A stretch of DNA of 64,000 nucleotides from contig CAJQUW010007240.1 in assembly GCA_907163375.1 (NCBI GenBank), positions 62,001 through 126,000 on the forward strand, read 5' to 3'. The notes below the pieces were generated by a model. That model was not told the DNA's origin. It saw only the letters and a program-made list of their open reading frames with translations, and did no database searches. The translations under genes and the position numbers were made by a program. The DNA is from Prostheceraeus crozeri. Its lineage: Eukaryota > Platyhelminthes > Polycladida > Euryleptidae. Position 1 is the stretch's first letter. Every line of letters begins with the position of its first letter. This document shows, one piece after another, positions 1 to 10,463 of the stretch.

Positions 1-20
1 TCAGCTCTAATTTTATCCAT
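1..20 (-). CDS. Start of a gene related to the 276-aa Polinton protein (partial)
   Basis: The minus strand reads ATG followed by codons for D-K-I-R-A, then runs off the window edge. The same residues begin the 276-aa protein (MDKVRADN) and the 57-aa mini-paralog (MDKIRVNN) in the complete Polinton. The position behind the membrane-protein gene matches the second array unit, where a frame-broken copy of the same gene is present. Only six codons are visible, so it cannot be said whether this copy is intact. Confidence 0.4.
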
Positions 21-126
21 TTTTAAAATATAATATTTGAATTTTGTGGTAACATTGGAATACAACAAAAACATTTTACTGAACAAATTATTTTTTTATT
101 GCTTTGTTGTCTGACATCTTTTCGTT

Positions 127-696
127 TTAAGTTTTGTTTAATAAAGTTTTTAGTTCTTCTAAAAAATCTTTATCATCTTCTTCATTAGAAATTTTACCAT
201 CACTAAAAGTTTTACCATCCTGTTTATTCTTGTCATCAACTTTTTCTGTCTGTAATTGAAATGATATTTGATTTACTTCATTAGCTATTTGATCAAATTT
301 TTCAATCTCATCTAACGTAATAACATTATCATCACATACTCTTTGAAAGTAGTAATGTAATTTGTCACAGACTTCTTTATCGTGAGAATGTTTATTTTTT
401 AATGATTTTCGTTTCTTAGTAATTAAAGATTTATCTAAAATTGTAACAAGTGAAGTTGCAAAAACACCCGTACCTGTTAAAGCAGTAGCAACAACAGGAA
501 TTGTAAGAACGCCAGATGAAATGACAATTGTTAAAGCACCTAAACTTATTGTTAACAATATGCCAATTCCTTGTGTTGCATTCTTAGCTTTAGTCCATCT
601 CTTTCTTAATTTTTTATAATGCTCTAATCTTAATAATAATTGAGATTCCCTGTCTTTCATATAACGTACTCTATCCTTGTGTTTTTCTTTATTCAA
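127..696 (-). CDS. Polinton terminal-repeat membrane protein, copy A
   Basis: 189-aa copy of the protein also found at 1674, 37346 and 55322. It has a basic, charged N-terminal region predicted to be helical (around KHKDRVRYMKDRES), a hydrophobic stretch of about 50 residues that could form two membrane helices with a glycine/threonine turn, a basic KKRKSLK segment, and a conserved DDNVITLDEIEKF motif that resembles the exit half of an EF-hand. A longer N-terminus begins at the ATG near 791 but is out of frame by one base before the conserved part, so this copy either starts internally or is mildly damaged. Function unknown; membrane location is inferred from hydrophobicity alone. Confidence 0.6.
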   Translation of the reverse strand: MNKEKHKDRVRYMKDRESQLLLRLEHYKKLRKRWTKAKNATQGIGILLTISLGALTIVISSGVLTIPVVATALTGTGVFATSLVTILDKSLITKKRKSLKNKHSHDKEVCDKLHYYFQRVCDDNVITLDEIEKFDQIANEVNQISFQLQTEKVDDKNKQDGKTFSDGKISNEEDDKDFLEELKTLLNKT

Positions 697-835
697 TTCA
701 CTTATTTTTAACTGTGATAACGAAGGATGTATATTTTTGCGGTTTCTTCCACTTTTGTTTCTTCCATTTTCGTCCCCGTTGAGGTTTCCATTTTTAAAGA
801 AATATTTTGAATAAATATTTTGAAATCAATCTTCT

Positions 836-1075
836 GGTATATTGAGACTACGTGATATTTTGAGACAACTTAAATTTTCGTCTGCCTAAATTTTCAAAAT
901 TCTTAGACCACGTGATATTTTGAGACAACTTAAATTTTTGATTACGTGATATTTTGAGACAACTTAAATTTTCGATTACGTGATATTTTGAGACAACTTA
1001 AATTTTCGGCCACGTGAAATTTGGAGTCTACCTAAATTTTCGAATACGTGAAATTTATAGACTACGTAATTTTTT
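836..1075. repeat. Short terminal repeats of array unit A
   Basis: Degenerate direct repeats of about 30 bp with the core ACGTGATATTTTGAGACAAC followed by TTAAATTTTCG, plus shorter derivatives. They occupy the place of the outer terminal-repeat region beside the membrane-protein gene. The complete Polinton at 36685-56754 has different sequence in the equivalent place, so this array comes from a related but distinct element. Confidence 0.7.
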
Positions 1076-1091
1076 GAAAAACCCCGCAAAA

Positions 1092-1135
1092 GTGTGACAT
1101 CCGGTGCAAGCGAAGCGCCGCGCCGGATGTCACAC
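1092..1135. repeat. GC-rich palindrome, unit A
   Basis: Strong hairpin: GTGTGACATCCGG pairs with CCGGATGTCACAC around a GC-rich centre. It sits in AT-rich DNA exactly at the junction between the two array units. A close copy lies at 2781-2818 at the matching point of unit B. It belongs to the same general class of GC-rich palindromes that stud the complete Polinton, though it forms one long hairpin instead of two short ones. Confidence 0.75.
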
Positions 1136-1144
1136 TATATACTA

Positions 1145-1470
1145 CTATTGCATAGATTTTGGTAATTTCTTATTAATGTTTGATTCTAGTAATCCATAGT
1201 CATCTAATATAGTTTTGTGTTCTGGATCTGTTATATTAATTTGTTTATCATTATTTGTAAGCTCTTTTTCAAGCTTTTTAAGTGGTTCAATAGTTTTTCA
1301 AAATCAGTTTTTACTTGCTCGGTTTGCTGCATTTTTTCAAACATATCAGATTGAATACCAGCTTTTTTTATTCTATGGTGAAGATGATTTTCTTTCATAA
1401 TATTTTTTTGTTTTATTGACTCGTTCAATTGTCTAATTCTTTTTAGATTATTAGCTCTAGTTTTATCAAT
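1145..1470 (-). pseudogene. Broken 5' fragment of the 276-aa Polinton gene
   Basis: Minus-strand codons match the first third of the 276-aa protein at 52484 (shared NIMKENHL and KAGIQSDMF). The start codon position reads ATT, not ATG. After about 65 codons the frame breaks, and a short stretch matching DYGLLE and KKLPKSM follows in another frame before two stops at the unit junction. The 3' two thirds of the gene are absent. This is a relic carried along by the tandem duplication. Confidence 0.75.
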
Positions 1471-1673
1471 TTTTTATATTATATTTTTGTATTATTTTTT
1501 CATATTTTTTTGAATCGTTAATTTTTTGATTTTTTGATTTTTTGATGCTTTTTAATTTTTTATCTATTTTTAAAATATAACATTTGAATTTTGTGGTAAC
1601 ATTGGAATACAACAAAAACATTTTACTGAACAAATTATTTTTATATTGCTTTGGCGTCTGAGATCTTTTCGTT

Positions 1674-2345
1674 TTAAGTTTTGTTCAATAAAGTTTTGTT
1701 TGATAAAGTTTTTAGTTTTTCTAAAAAAAATTTATCATTTTCTTCATTAGAGATTTTACCATCACTAAAAGTTTTACCATCACTGGAATTTTTGTCATCA
1801 ACTTTTTCGGACTTTAAATGAAATGATATTTTATTAGCTTCATTAGCTATTTGATCAAATTTTTCAATTTCATCTAGCGTAATAACATTATCATCACATA
1901 CTCTTTGAAAATAATAATGTAGTTTATCATGAACTTCTTTAGTATGTAAATGTTGATATTTTAATGATTTTCGTTTCTTAGTAATTAAAGATTTATCTAA
2001 CATTGTAACAAGTGAAGTTGTAAAAACACCCGTACCTGTTAAAGCAGTAGCAATAACAGGAATTGAAAGAGCGCAAGAAGATATAACAATTGTTAAAGCA
2101 CCTAAACTTACTGTTAAAAATATTCCAATACCTTGTGTTACATTCTTAACTTTAGACCATCTTTTTCTTAATTGATCATAATGTTCTAATCTTAATAATA
2201 TTTGAGATTCCCTGTCTTTCATATAACGTACTCTATCTTTGTGTTTTTCAATGTTCATCTTTTCAATGTCCATTAAAGTAGAACTACGTTCATTTGTTAA
2301 CGAAAGACATATTCTCGAAGTTTCTTCCATTTTTGAGGTTTCCAT
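1674..2345 (-). CDS. Polinton terminal-repeat membrane protein, copy B
   Basis: 223-aa intact copy of the terminal-repeat protein. The N-terminal about 40 residues are variable and Ser/Thr/Glu-rich (METSKMEETSR). They are followed by the conserved charged helix, a hydrophobic segment of about 50 residues suited to two membrane passes, a KKRKSLK basic stretch, and DDNVITLDEIEKF. A short C-terminal duplication (LSNKTLLNKT) is also seen in the complete element. The start is chosen because ATG follows an A-rich run, as in most genes of the complete Polinton. An open frame in a fragment lacking every core gene is unexpected and could mean recent duplication or selection. No function can be assigned. 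Confidence 0.75.
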   Translation of the reverse strand: METSKMEETSRICLSLTNERSSTLMDIEKMNIEKHKDRVRYMKDRESQILLRLEHYDQLRKRWSKVKNVTQGIGIFLTVSLGALTIVISSCALSIPVIATALTGTGVFTTSLVTMLDKSLITKKRKSLKYQHLHTKEVHDKLHYYFQRVCDDNVITLDEIEKFDQIANEANKISFHLKSEKVDDKNSSDGKTFSDGKISNEENDKFFLEKLKTLSNKTLLNKT

Positions 2346-2379
2346 TTTTTAATAAATATTTTGAATACAATCTTCTGAT

Positions 2380-2765
2380 ATTTTTAGACTATGTGAAAAG
2401 ACTACCTAAATTTTTGGACTACATAAATTTTCGAGTACGTGAAATTCTAGACTACGTAAATTTTTGGACTACGTAAAATTTTTAGACTACCTAAATTTTT
2501 GGACTACCCAAATTTTCGACTACGTGAAATTTTCGACTACGTGATATTTTTAGACTACCTAAATTTTCGACTACGTGAAATTTTTAGACTGCCTGAATTT
2601 TCGACTACGTGAAATTTTTAGACTACCTAAATTTTCGACTACGTGAAATTTTGATATTTTTGGACTACCTAAATTTTCGACTACGTAAAATTTTTAGACT
2701 ACCTAAATTTTTGAAATTTAGAGACTGCCTAAATTTTTCAAATTTATAGACTACGTAAATTTTTG
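2380..2765. repeat. Short terminal repeats of array unit B
   Basis: More than ten degenerate direct repeats with the core GACTACCTAAATTTTCGACT followed by ACGTGAAATTTTTA. They occupy the same place as the repeats at 836-1075 but are longer as a block and diverged in sequence. Copy number therefore changed after the unit was duplicated. Confidence 0.75.
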
Positions 2766-2780
2766 AAATCTCTCAAGGTG

Positions 2781-2818
2781 TGACATCCGGTGCGAGCGAA
2801 GCGATGCGCCGGATGTCA
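2781..2818. repeat. GC-rich palindrome, unit B
   Basis: TGACATCCGG pairs with CCGGATGTCA, with a GC-rich loop region. Near copy of the hairpin at 1092-1135. It marks the outer edge of the array, after which ordinary host sequence begins. Confidence 0.7.
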
Positions 2819-2830
2819 TGCCCTAAACTA

Positions 2831-5367
2831 CTCTTGTCTAGAGATTTCTGGAATATATGATTACCATTTGATTGCTTTTTGAGACTAATAATTCAAACAT
2901 AAGCGGTTAGTCAAATGGATGACAGTCTTGATGAAAAAAATATGAATTTTCAAAGATGACTTAATAGACTTTCGAAGTTTTAGGCGGCCCTAGAAACCAG
3001 TAAGCTGCATGTATTCAAAAGAAAAAAATCTTTTACATGTGTCATGTGCATATTAGAGCAGTTTTTCCATTTCTTTTAATACTGGAAATCAATTATGTTA
3101 TTCAGTTGTTATGTTTTACCCATTCAGTGTATATTGGAATTCATATTTAGCCCATTTAGCGCCAGTGTAACGTTTTCGTTACAGCACTTTTCGGAATCTG
3201 CTGTCTTCTCCAGCTTACGACATATGATACAATATTTTGATTACCATGTATGATTTATCATATATTTTCAGGTAAACAATCGCCAATTCAAAAATTAGCA
3301 CTTTTTATTGCTTATATTTTATCACGAAATTAGACAAAAATGGGCTTAAAATCTGCTTAAATACTGAAAGACTCAGTGTATGAACGTCCACATGTAATTT
3401 ACTATCCGCGTGATTTGCGTGATCTCATTATCCATCAAATATCGAAAATAGCAATCAATACTTCCTCGGATATTCATTCATGACATGGCACGTCATTTTT
3501 TTAAACCGTAACGTTTTAGTTACACTGGCGTAATATGATATACAAATGTTAAATACAACAACAAGTGTAAATGAAGTAAATTGTAGTGAGTACTGTCAAA
3601 TTTCTTCATGACTAATGTTTGTTGAAAACTGAAAACGAACAATTTCATTGGAATATTGCATTCTTAGTGTGTTCTATGAATGTGTAATGCTGGTTGCTAT
3701 TTATAGTCTATGGATTTCCCGTCACAAAACCAACCGAAGTCCATTGCCGTAGTATTTTCCTCAACATTAGACTTGTTAGCTCATGTACGGAAGCAAGTCA
3801 AAGAGAGATCAAATCTCAAGCATTTCCTCTTATAGCTTAATCATAAACATTGCAGGGTGCCAGCTCACCTAGGCATAGAATACAAAGATGCCCTCCGACA
3901 CCAGCAATTTCAATACAAAACTTCTTTGGCCGTAGACGATGCGTCTCTCCGTACAAGGTCACGTCAGCGGCTCGAGATGGCCCAAAGTGTTTTAAAATAT
4001 CTATAGGCTAAACTTGATTATATTAACCTACGTAGCTATCTGAAGACAATACCCAAGCTGTTGCTTACTAAGGACTGAAATATGCAATAGGCCTAATGCC
4101 GACGATGACGGTATGTGACTGTTGCCACAAAACCTCCAGAAGTAAATGCTTCATTAGAGTTCTGAGGATGATAATTTGAAGATGAGTTTATGTGTCTCAG
4201 AGGTATGTCTCTAAAACGAAGTCTCAGAGGTTAGTGACATCGTAAGGCTGTGTGAGATTCCAACAAAAGATGACTTGAATGATCATTTCAGTAAACAGAA
4301 AAAGCAGTCAATAAAATGGCAAATATCGGTGATTCTCATCTTCTCAAATAGGACAAACATTCTCTGGATGCATTTCAGGGCAAGAATTTTTATGAGATGC
4401 CTAATACCCATTCTGATGGTCTTATCGATCTCTTAGTAGCAGAAACCTATGACTACCCGGGACAAAAGAATTGTTTAGGCCTACATAATGTTGAACAATC
4501 TCAAATGCGCTAATTTCTTGGTGTTCTTTATTTGAGTGGATGTTACGAATTACCGAGGCGTCTTCAACTGTAGCGTGACTTTGGAGTCGATGCAGCACTT
4601 GAATCAATTTCTCGATAGGAATTTCGAAATATAAAAACATCTTCTCATTTCAACGATGACAATTTCACAGCAAGCAACAACGACAAGTAGCATAAAGCAG
4701 GCTTTTGATTAAATTTCCTAATTCACAGTTTCGACAAATACCTCTGAAATATGTTGAAGAGCTTTTATGATGAAGCTATGACTCATTGCTTCGGCAGGAA
4801 TTGTTGGAGCAATACATACCGGTAAGCTAAATTTGAAAAAAACATGCTTTTGTATATTTTGACATCATATGACGCCATCGTAACGAAATCGTTGCGGCTT
4901 TAATTTCCAAGAAAGGGTTATTGTAATGAACTGGTCATCATAAATAATTCTTAATTATAACATTCTGAAATGCTTACCACCGTTTTTATAGAAAATTTGC
5001 CGATATTTATATAGGCGGCCTTAAATGGGTTAAGAGCATGGAAGACATTTTGTAATTCTTTTTTAAGACAGTCCAGTTTTCCTGCTTTAGCCCTATTCAT
5101 ACCCAGGGCGATTCAGGCCCTAATCGCACTTTTGATGTGTGTTTTTGTGTGAGTTAACGGAAGACTCAAAGCAAGATTATTATCAACGATTTTTTCGATG
5201 AATTTCGTTGCTTCCCATGAAATTCTTTAAAATAAGCAGCTCTCCGCTATTTCACTCTCTACCGCCATCTTGTCAGTGCCAGCTCTCGTGTCTCTGTGTT
5301 GCCTCTCGTCGTTCTGATGCTTGCTATCATTCCGTCGTTTTGAGTATCCGTTAAATAGTGTAGGCTC
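2831..5367. other. Non-genic host DNA
   Basis: No convincing gene. The open frames are short and lack recognisable motifs. One short inverted-repeat unit (3160-3530) is listed separately. A degenerate sequence like its termini recurs near 4870 (GTAACGAAATCGTTGCGG), which may be another relic of the same family. Confidence 0.6.
3160..3530. repeat. Possible MITE with 12-bp inverted ends
   Basis: The sequence begins CGCCAGTGTAAC and ends with its exact complement GTTACACTGGCG, and both ends also carry an inner CGTTAC box. The unit is 371 bp and has no coding potential. No clean target duplication could be found, so family assignment is left open. Confidence 0.4.
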
Positions 5368-6112
5368 AAAATGTTTCCCACTTCACCAGACATGAATATT
5401 TTTTCAAAACAACTTTTTCTGACGTATTTTGGGGCGCTGAGTCCATTTCTGGACACGGGGAACTTCGATCTCCAAGGGTTTTTCCTGTAGGCCACTTTTT
5501 GTGTTTTTTTGCAAAAAATGCCTTTTTTGAGACGAGATTCACTCTCAGTATTCAATAGCAAGTCAGTTAAGAATTGCTGCTACATAGATTTGAAGTATAT
5601 GTACCCCCTAAATCGACATAGGAGATTTAAGTGATGATATTTTACCCTAGCAACGGTAGGTAAGATACCAACTTTCCATAGCAACGGTTGCTACGGCCAG
5701 CTTTTCCATAGCAACGCGAAAACTACCGTAGATGCGAAGATCTAAACAAGTCCTACCCCCACTAAATCGATATGGGAGAGGTCAGTGATGATGTTATGAC
5801 ATAGCAACGGTTGCTAGGGGACCAACTTTCCATGACAACGGTTGTTAGGACCAACTTTTCCATAGCAGCGCGAAAACTGCCGTAGACGCGAAGATCTAGC
5901 CAAGTCCTACCTCACTACATTGACGCCATCAAATCGATATCGAACCTTTCAGAATATTGCTTGTTTGTACATCATTAGAGGAAAGTGTGCGAGTTTCGAT
6001 GAGAATTAAATTAAATTGAATAAAATATGCATGCATAAGTGCATGAAACAATAATAACAATTCTTGAAACAGTAATCACAATATTGCACACTATGCGGCC
6101 CAAAATTGATCG
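5368..6112. repeat. Left inverted arm (745 bp)
   Basis: Inverted copy of 9411-10155. It contains several CCATAGCAAC/GTTGCTATGG boxes in both directions. The open frames in the two arms are mirror copies of the same sequence and show no gene-like features. Confidence 0.8.
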
Positions 6113-7644
6113 TTGCGATTAATTTTTATGAACATTTAGTGTTCTGCCATTGACAAAGGGTCTGGAACCGAAACGTCTGGCTATATTTTTTATTCTTTAT
6201 TCATTTTACTTCGCATTAAACACATCGGGAGAGAATTGAATCTGTATGGCATCACGTAGTCGCCTGCCATGCACACGAACAAAGTGGCTATTGATACTTG
6301 ACGAACTCCGAGAAATCCAGGGATCAGTATCTCAAGCTCTAGATCAACTAGTGATGAAAATGTTCCTGAAAAGTTTGGAAAATTTTGAAAGTTTTGATTT
6401 TTTTGATAGGCCCAATAATTTGTGCACTTCCGCAGCCGATGAGGCAGCTAGACACCAATAGACTGGTCTAAATCTCTTCATTTCATCATTATTTCAATAA
6501 AACGATCTTAAAAATGGAAAAGTTTGAATTTAAAAAATGAATTTGGAAAAATTTGTGCGTTCACTGCCACGGCCGATGCTGCTATACGTACCAATAGAAA
6601 TGGTCCAAAACTCTTGATTAAATCATTATTTCGATTAAAACGATCGTTGCAATACGAGTCCCGCGTCCACGGATTTTTGAGCATTCCTTTGCCACCAGTG
6701 GCTTGTGATAATTTGCTAATATTTTAATTATCAAATAGACACCTTTTGGGATAATATGAATATTGCTTTACAAGAGAGTTATATTTTCATGCAATGAGAA
6801 AATTCTGGAGCAAGAATAAAGCACTTTATTTTGGAGTTTGCTTATAGCTTGAAAGCTAAAAGCTCTATTGTGCAGAGTTGATTATAGTCATACAAATTTT
6901 CCATCTTCTGATGATCATCTGAAGTATAATACCACAGTCCAGGCAGCATTATGCATGAACGACCATATTGGAAGATGTATATATATATATAGACTGTAAA
7001 CTCGTGAGAGGCCTACTTGGAAGCTAAAGATATATAAACTAAAGAATATCCATGATAGCCTCTAACTTCTGGCGTATTGTCTGATATCTCCGTTGAGGAC
7101 AAACTACACATCTTGCATTTCCATTTTAAATAGCTCCAAATAGATTTCAGATCTAACCAAATGAATTTCAGACACTTCCAGATGAATTGGAGATTCTCCA
7201 GTTGAATTTAGGATCTTTTCAAAGTTGAGCTCCTGACAGATCTGAAATTCAATCAGAGAAATCTGAAATCCATCTGAAATGTCTGAAATTCATTTGGAGA
7301 GATCTGAAATAGATATGGAAAAGGTGCAGTTGGTTCCAAATGTTGACATGCTGGGATAGAGAAGTTTTCGGTCTTTGAATATTACAGTCTTTTTAAGCGA
7401 CTATAAAAAGTCTGCAAAACAATAATTTAATGAGGCATAGCGTCAATTATCGGGGAAAAAATTCCGGAAAATTTTGAAAATTTTGGAAATTTTTTCATTT
7501 GCATCAATAAGATCAACATCAACAAAGAGCATCGGGACACTACAGTGTCGACGATTGTGAACAGCTCAATGACAGAGAAGGTGGTCGACTTCCATTAGTA
7601 GCTGCAATCCCCCCACTCAAAATTCTGAATTCCTCACTACAATT
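6113..7644. other. Non-genic spacer inside the 4.8-kb element
   Basis: No gene recognised. Contains a low-complexity stretch around 7140-7320 in which variants of TCTGAAATTCATCTGAAAT recur on both strands, and a short AT dinucleotide run near 6980. Confidence 0.5.
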
Positions 7645-9245
7645 TTGGCCCTTAAAGTCGCTCCAACCCACGTGGCCGCAACCTTACTGACAGTCAATGA
7701 AAAGGGCAAAGTTGCTCTCCAAAAGTTTGCAGATGAAAGGATTAAATCAGGCTCTCGTAGTCCATGGGATGTTTTTCGGCGTCAACAATTGAAATCATTC
7801 AAGAACCTTTCAAAGAAAATTTCCATAAACGTCAATGGCAAGAAAGTGACTATTTCCACTTCCGCAGACTTCATGAGTCGCCTCCTATTGGCAGCACAAA
7901 CTGATGCTAATCTGGACTTAAAGACTATCATGGCCAACTACGAGCTGTCGCTGCACCCCTTAGCTCTTTTCGACGAACAAGGCGATGTCCGAACGACGAC
8001 AAAACGTGCTCTTCTCAAGATCTTCCAGGGATTTCTCAGTGCTCAGTCAAAGCAATCGCCACTGTCTTCAACGCCACATCGGCGAGTTCTTGTCTTGGAC
8101 GGAATGGCCGAACTCCAGCAGCTTCCAGTTGGTAGAGCAAATAACTTCCGAGAATTGTCAGAGTTGTTTCTGGAATACATCTCTAAGAAGTCTGCAGGAA
8201 ATGACGAGGTACATCTGGTGTTTGACAGGCATGACATCGGACAATCGCTGAAAGATCGAACAAGGAAGTCGAGATCCAAGGGACATTCACCCAGAAACGA
8301 AAATTCCCGCTGGAACTTCGATGAGCAGAATCCTATCAACTAACTCAAACAAGACTGCCTTAACGTCGATCATTACATCGATGACAACATCAATCCGGTG
8401 GACTACTGAATGTGTCTTCTCTTGGCAGGAAAAGATCACTTATTCTCAGGGAATAGACGGCTCTGCCTTCGTTTGCTGCCAAGAAGAAGCGGACATGAAA
8501 ATCGTCCTTCATTTTTCCATGTTGCCGAAGGACGTGGATGTCACTGTTGTCTCGCCTGACATCGACGTCTTAGTTCTACTTTTTCGCCACTTTAACAGCA
8601 TTCCCAACAGAACAAAGCCTCGTCTCCGGAAGAACAGATATTCAATTGCAGCCATTCGGGAAAGTGTCGGACAACGATCGGACGTTATAACCAGCTTCCA
8701 TGTCCTCACCAGATGCGACACGGTGGGGTCTTTCTACAAGAAGGGAAAGAGTATTCATGAAGGCCGACGAGCAAACCTTGTGTGCTCTATCGAACATGCA
8801 GCTTACGGAGGAGCTGCAGATGGAAACCCTTAGCATCATTTGCGACTTCATAGCGCCAGTGTACGGTTTTAAGGGAACGATATCTGAGGCGCGATGGTTT
8901 CCGTTCAGGAGAAACGCTGCTGAATCACTTGCCCCACCCACGGAATCAGCTGCAACACAACCAAACGGGCTCAGCCTCAAGCCACGATTTGGGGGGAAGC
9001 ATTGAATCCCGCTTTACAAACTCTGAAGCCGACTGATTTCAGCTTCCAGGAGGATATCAACCCGATACCAACTACGCTTTCCCTCCCCCCGCTCCTCAGT
9101 TTATCAAGGATGTTCTAAAGTGTGGTTGCAAGACAAACTGTAGCACTGGACGATGCCGCAGTCATCGAATGAATAGTTCATGCAATGAATTATGTGACTG
9201 CTCAAACAGCATGTGTCTCAACGAAGACACTACGCGGGAAGATGC
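7645..9245 (+). pseudogene. Decayed nuclease-like gene of a widespread invertebrate repeat family
   Basis: A 232-aa frame (7645-8343) carries VLVLDGMAELQ and EVHLVFDRHDI. A second frame (8321-8833) carries EEADMKIVLH, SPDIDVLVLLF and RCDTVGSFYKKGK, and a third (to 9005) continues the match. At 9060-9245 a cysteine-rich tail (KCGCKTNCS, CNELCDCSNSMC) follows in yet another frame. I recognise this order, acidic-residue motifs then a Cys-rich tail, from a large uncharacterised protein family repeated in many invertebrate genomes. Its acidic motifs resemble PIN/FEN-type nucleases, which is an inference. At least two frameshifts make it inactive. Confidence 0.6.
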
Positions 9246-9410
9246 TCTATCTGACTCTGAGGATGACTATAAACTATCACTCTTTTGTATGAGGCTGTTA
9301 CTTTTTTAGAGATAGTGATGACGTTATACATCTATGACTGCAAATTAAGAGTGCAGACACCTCTTTAGTTTTATCGAAAATTTGCTACCTGTCATTTCTA
9401 TCAGCCATAG

Positions 9411-10155
9411 CGATCAATTTTGGGCCGCATAGTGTGCAATATTGTGATTACTGTTTCAAGAATTGTTATTATTGTTTCATGCACTTATGCATGCATATTT
9501 TATTCAATTTAATTTAATTCTCATCGAAACTCGCACACTTTCCTCTAATGATGTACAAACAAGCAATATTCTGAAAGGTTCGATATCGATTTGATGGCGT
9601 CAATGTAGTGAGGTAGGACTTGGCTAGATCTTCGCGTCTACGGCAGTTTTCGCGCTGCTATGGAAAAGTTGGTCCTAACAACCGTTGTCATGGAAAGTTG
9701 GTCCCCTAGCAACCGTTGCTATGTCATAACATCATCACTGACCTCTCCCATATCGATTTAGTGGGGGTAGGACTTGTTTAGATCTTCGCATCTACGGTAG
9801 TTTTCGCGTTGCTATGGAAAAGCTGGCCGTAGCAACCGTTGCTATGGAAAGTTGGTATCTTACCTACCGTTGCTAGGGTAAAATATCATCACTTAAATCT
9901 CCTATGTCGATTTAGGGGGTACATATACTTCAAATCTATGTAGCAGCAATTCTTAACTGACTTGCTATTGAATACTGAGAGTGAATCTCGTCTCAAAAAA
10001 GGCATTTTTTGCAAAAAAACACAAAAAGTGGCCTACAGGAAAAACCCTTGGAGATCGAAGTTCCCCGTGTCCAGAAATGGACTCAGCGCCCCAAAATACG
10101 TCAGAAAAAGTTGTTTTGAAAAAATATTCATGTCTGGTGAAGTGGGAAACATTTT
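9411..10155. repeat. Right inverted arm (745 bp)
   Basis: Inverted partner of 5368-6112, matching in length and, by eye, in sequence over the whole arm. Beyond 10155 the two flanks diverge at once. Such identity beside a badly decayed interior gene implies recent arm homogenisation or a recent rearrangement. Confidence 0.8.
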
Positions 10156-10463
10156 TCGACCAAATGTAACTATACACTAAAAGAGGAATTGCCATACCGT
10201 CATGATCGTCGTTTTCTCGTCCATGGTTTGGTGTCGTTCTGCTCCAGTAAATCGGCTTAATTCGTGCTTTAGGGACATTTCCGAGATACTCAAATTCTTG
10301 TTCCGGTCTGCGAATGCGCGCAAACTCATCTGTTGAAAAACATCCAATTTTTATTACCGTGCTATGGAAGATGCACCAAAGAGCCCATCGGATCACATGC
10401 ACACGAGGTTGCAGTTGCGGAGAATGTACTCCACTACTGTGCATTCGATGTCAACTTGCTTGC

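Larger units (their letters stand above)
1..2830 (-). mobile_element. Tandem array of Polinton right-terminal units
   Basis: Two head-to-tail units of about 1.69 kb, read on the minus strand. Each holds a GC-rich hairpin, a block of short terminal repeats, a membrane-protein gene, an AT-rich spacer and the start of a gene related to the 276-aa Polinton protein at 52484. The same order of membrane-protein gene and spacer lies at the right end of the complete Polinton (55180-56754). The left edge is outside the window, so the array may continue. No polymerase, capsid or integrase gene is seen here. The right border near 2830 is placed where the second hairpin ends. Seen: homology and order. Inferred: amplification of a Polinton terminus. 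Confidence 0.75.
5368..10155. mobile_element. 4.8-kb element with 745-bp inverted arms
   Basis: Two arms of the same length (5368-6112 and 9411-10155), apparently identical or nearly so in inverted orientation, enclose about 3.3 kb containing a decayed gene. The geometry fits a foldback-type or long-TIR DNA transposon. No target-site duplication is evident at the outer edges, so the true ends may lie elsewhere or the structure may be an inverted duplication. No recognisable transposase is present. Confidence 0.5.

Noticed and set aside
3160..3530. Assignment to piggyBac or mariner
   Set aside because: Neither TTAA nor TA flanks are convincing, so only an inverted-repeat unit is reported.
9962..10180. 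Open frame identical to one at 5259-5561
   Set aside because: Both are the same sequence in the two inverted arms; no start context, domain or codon pattern supports a gene.
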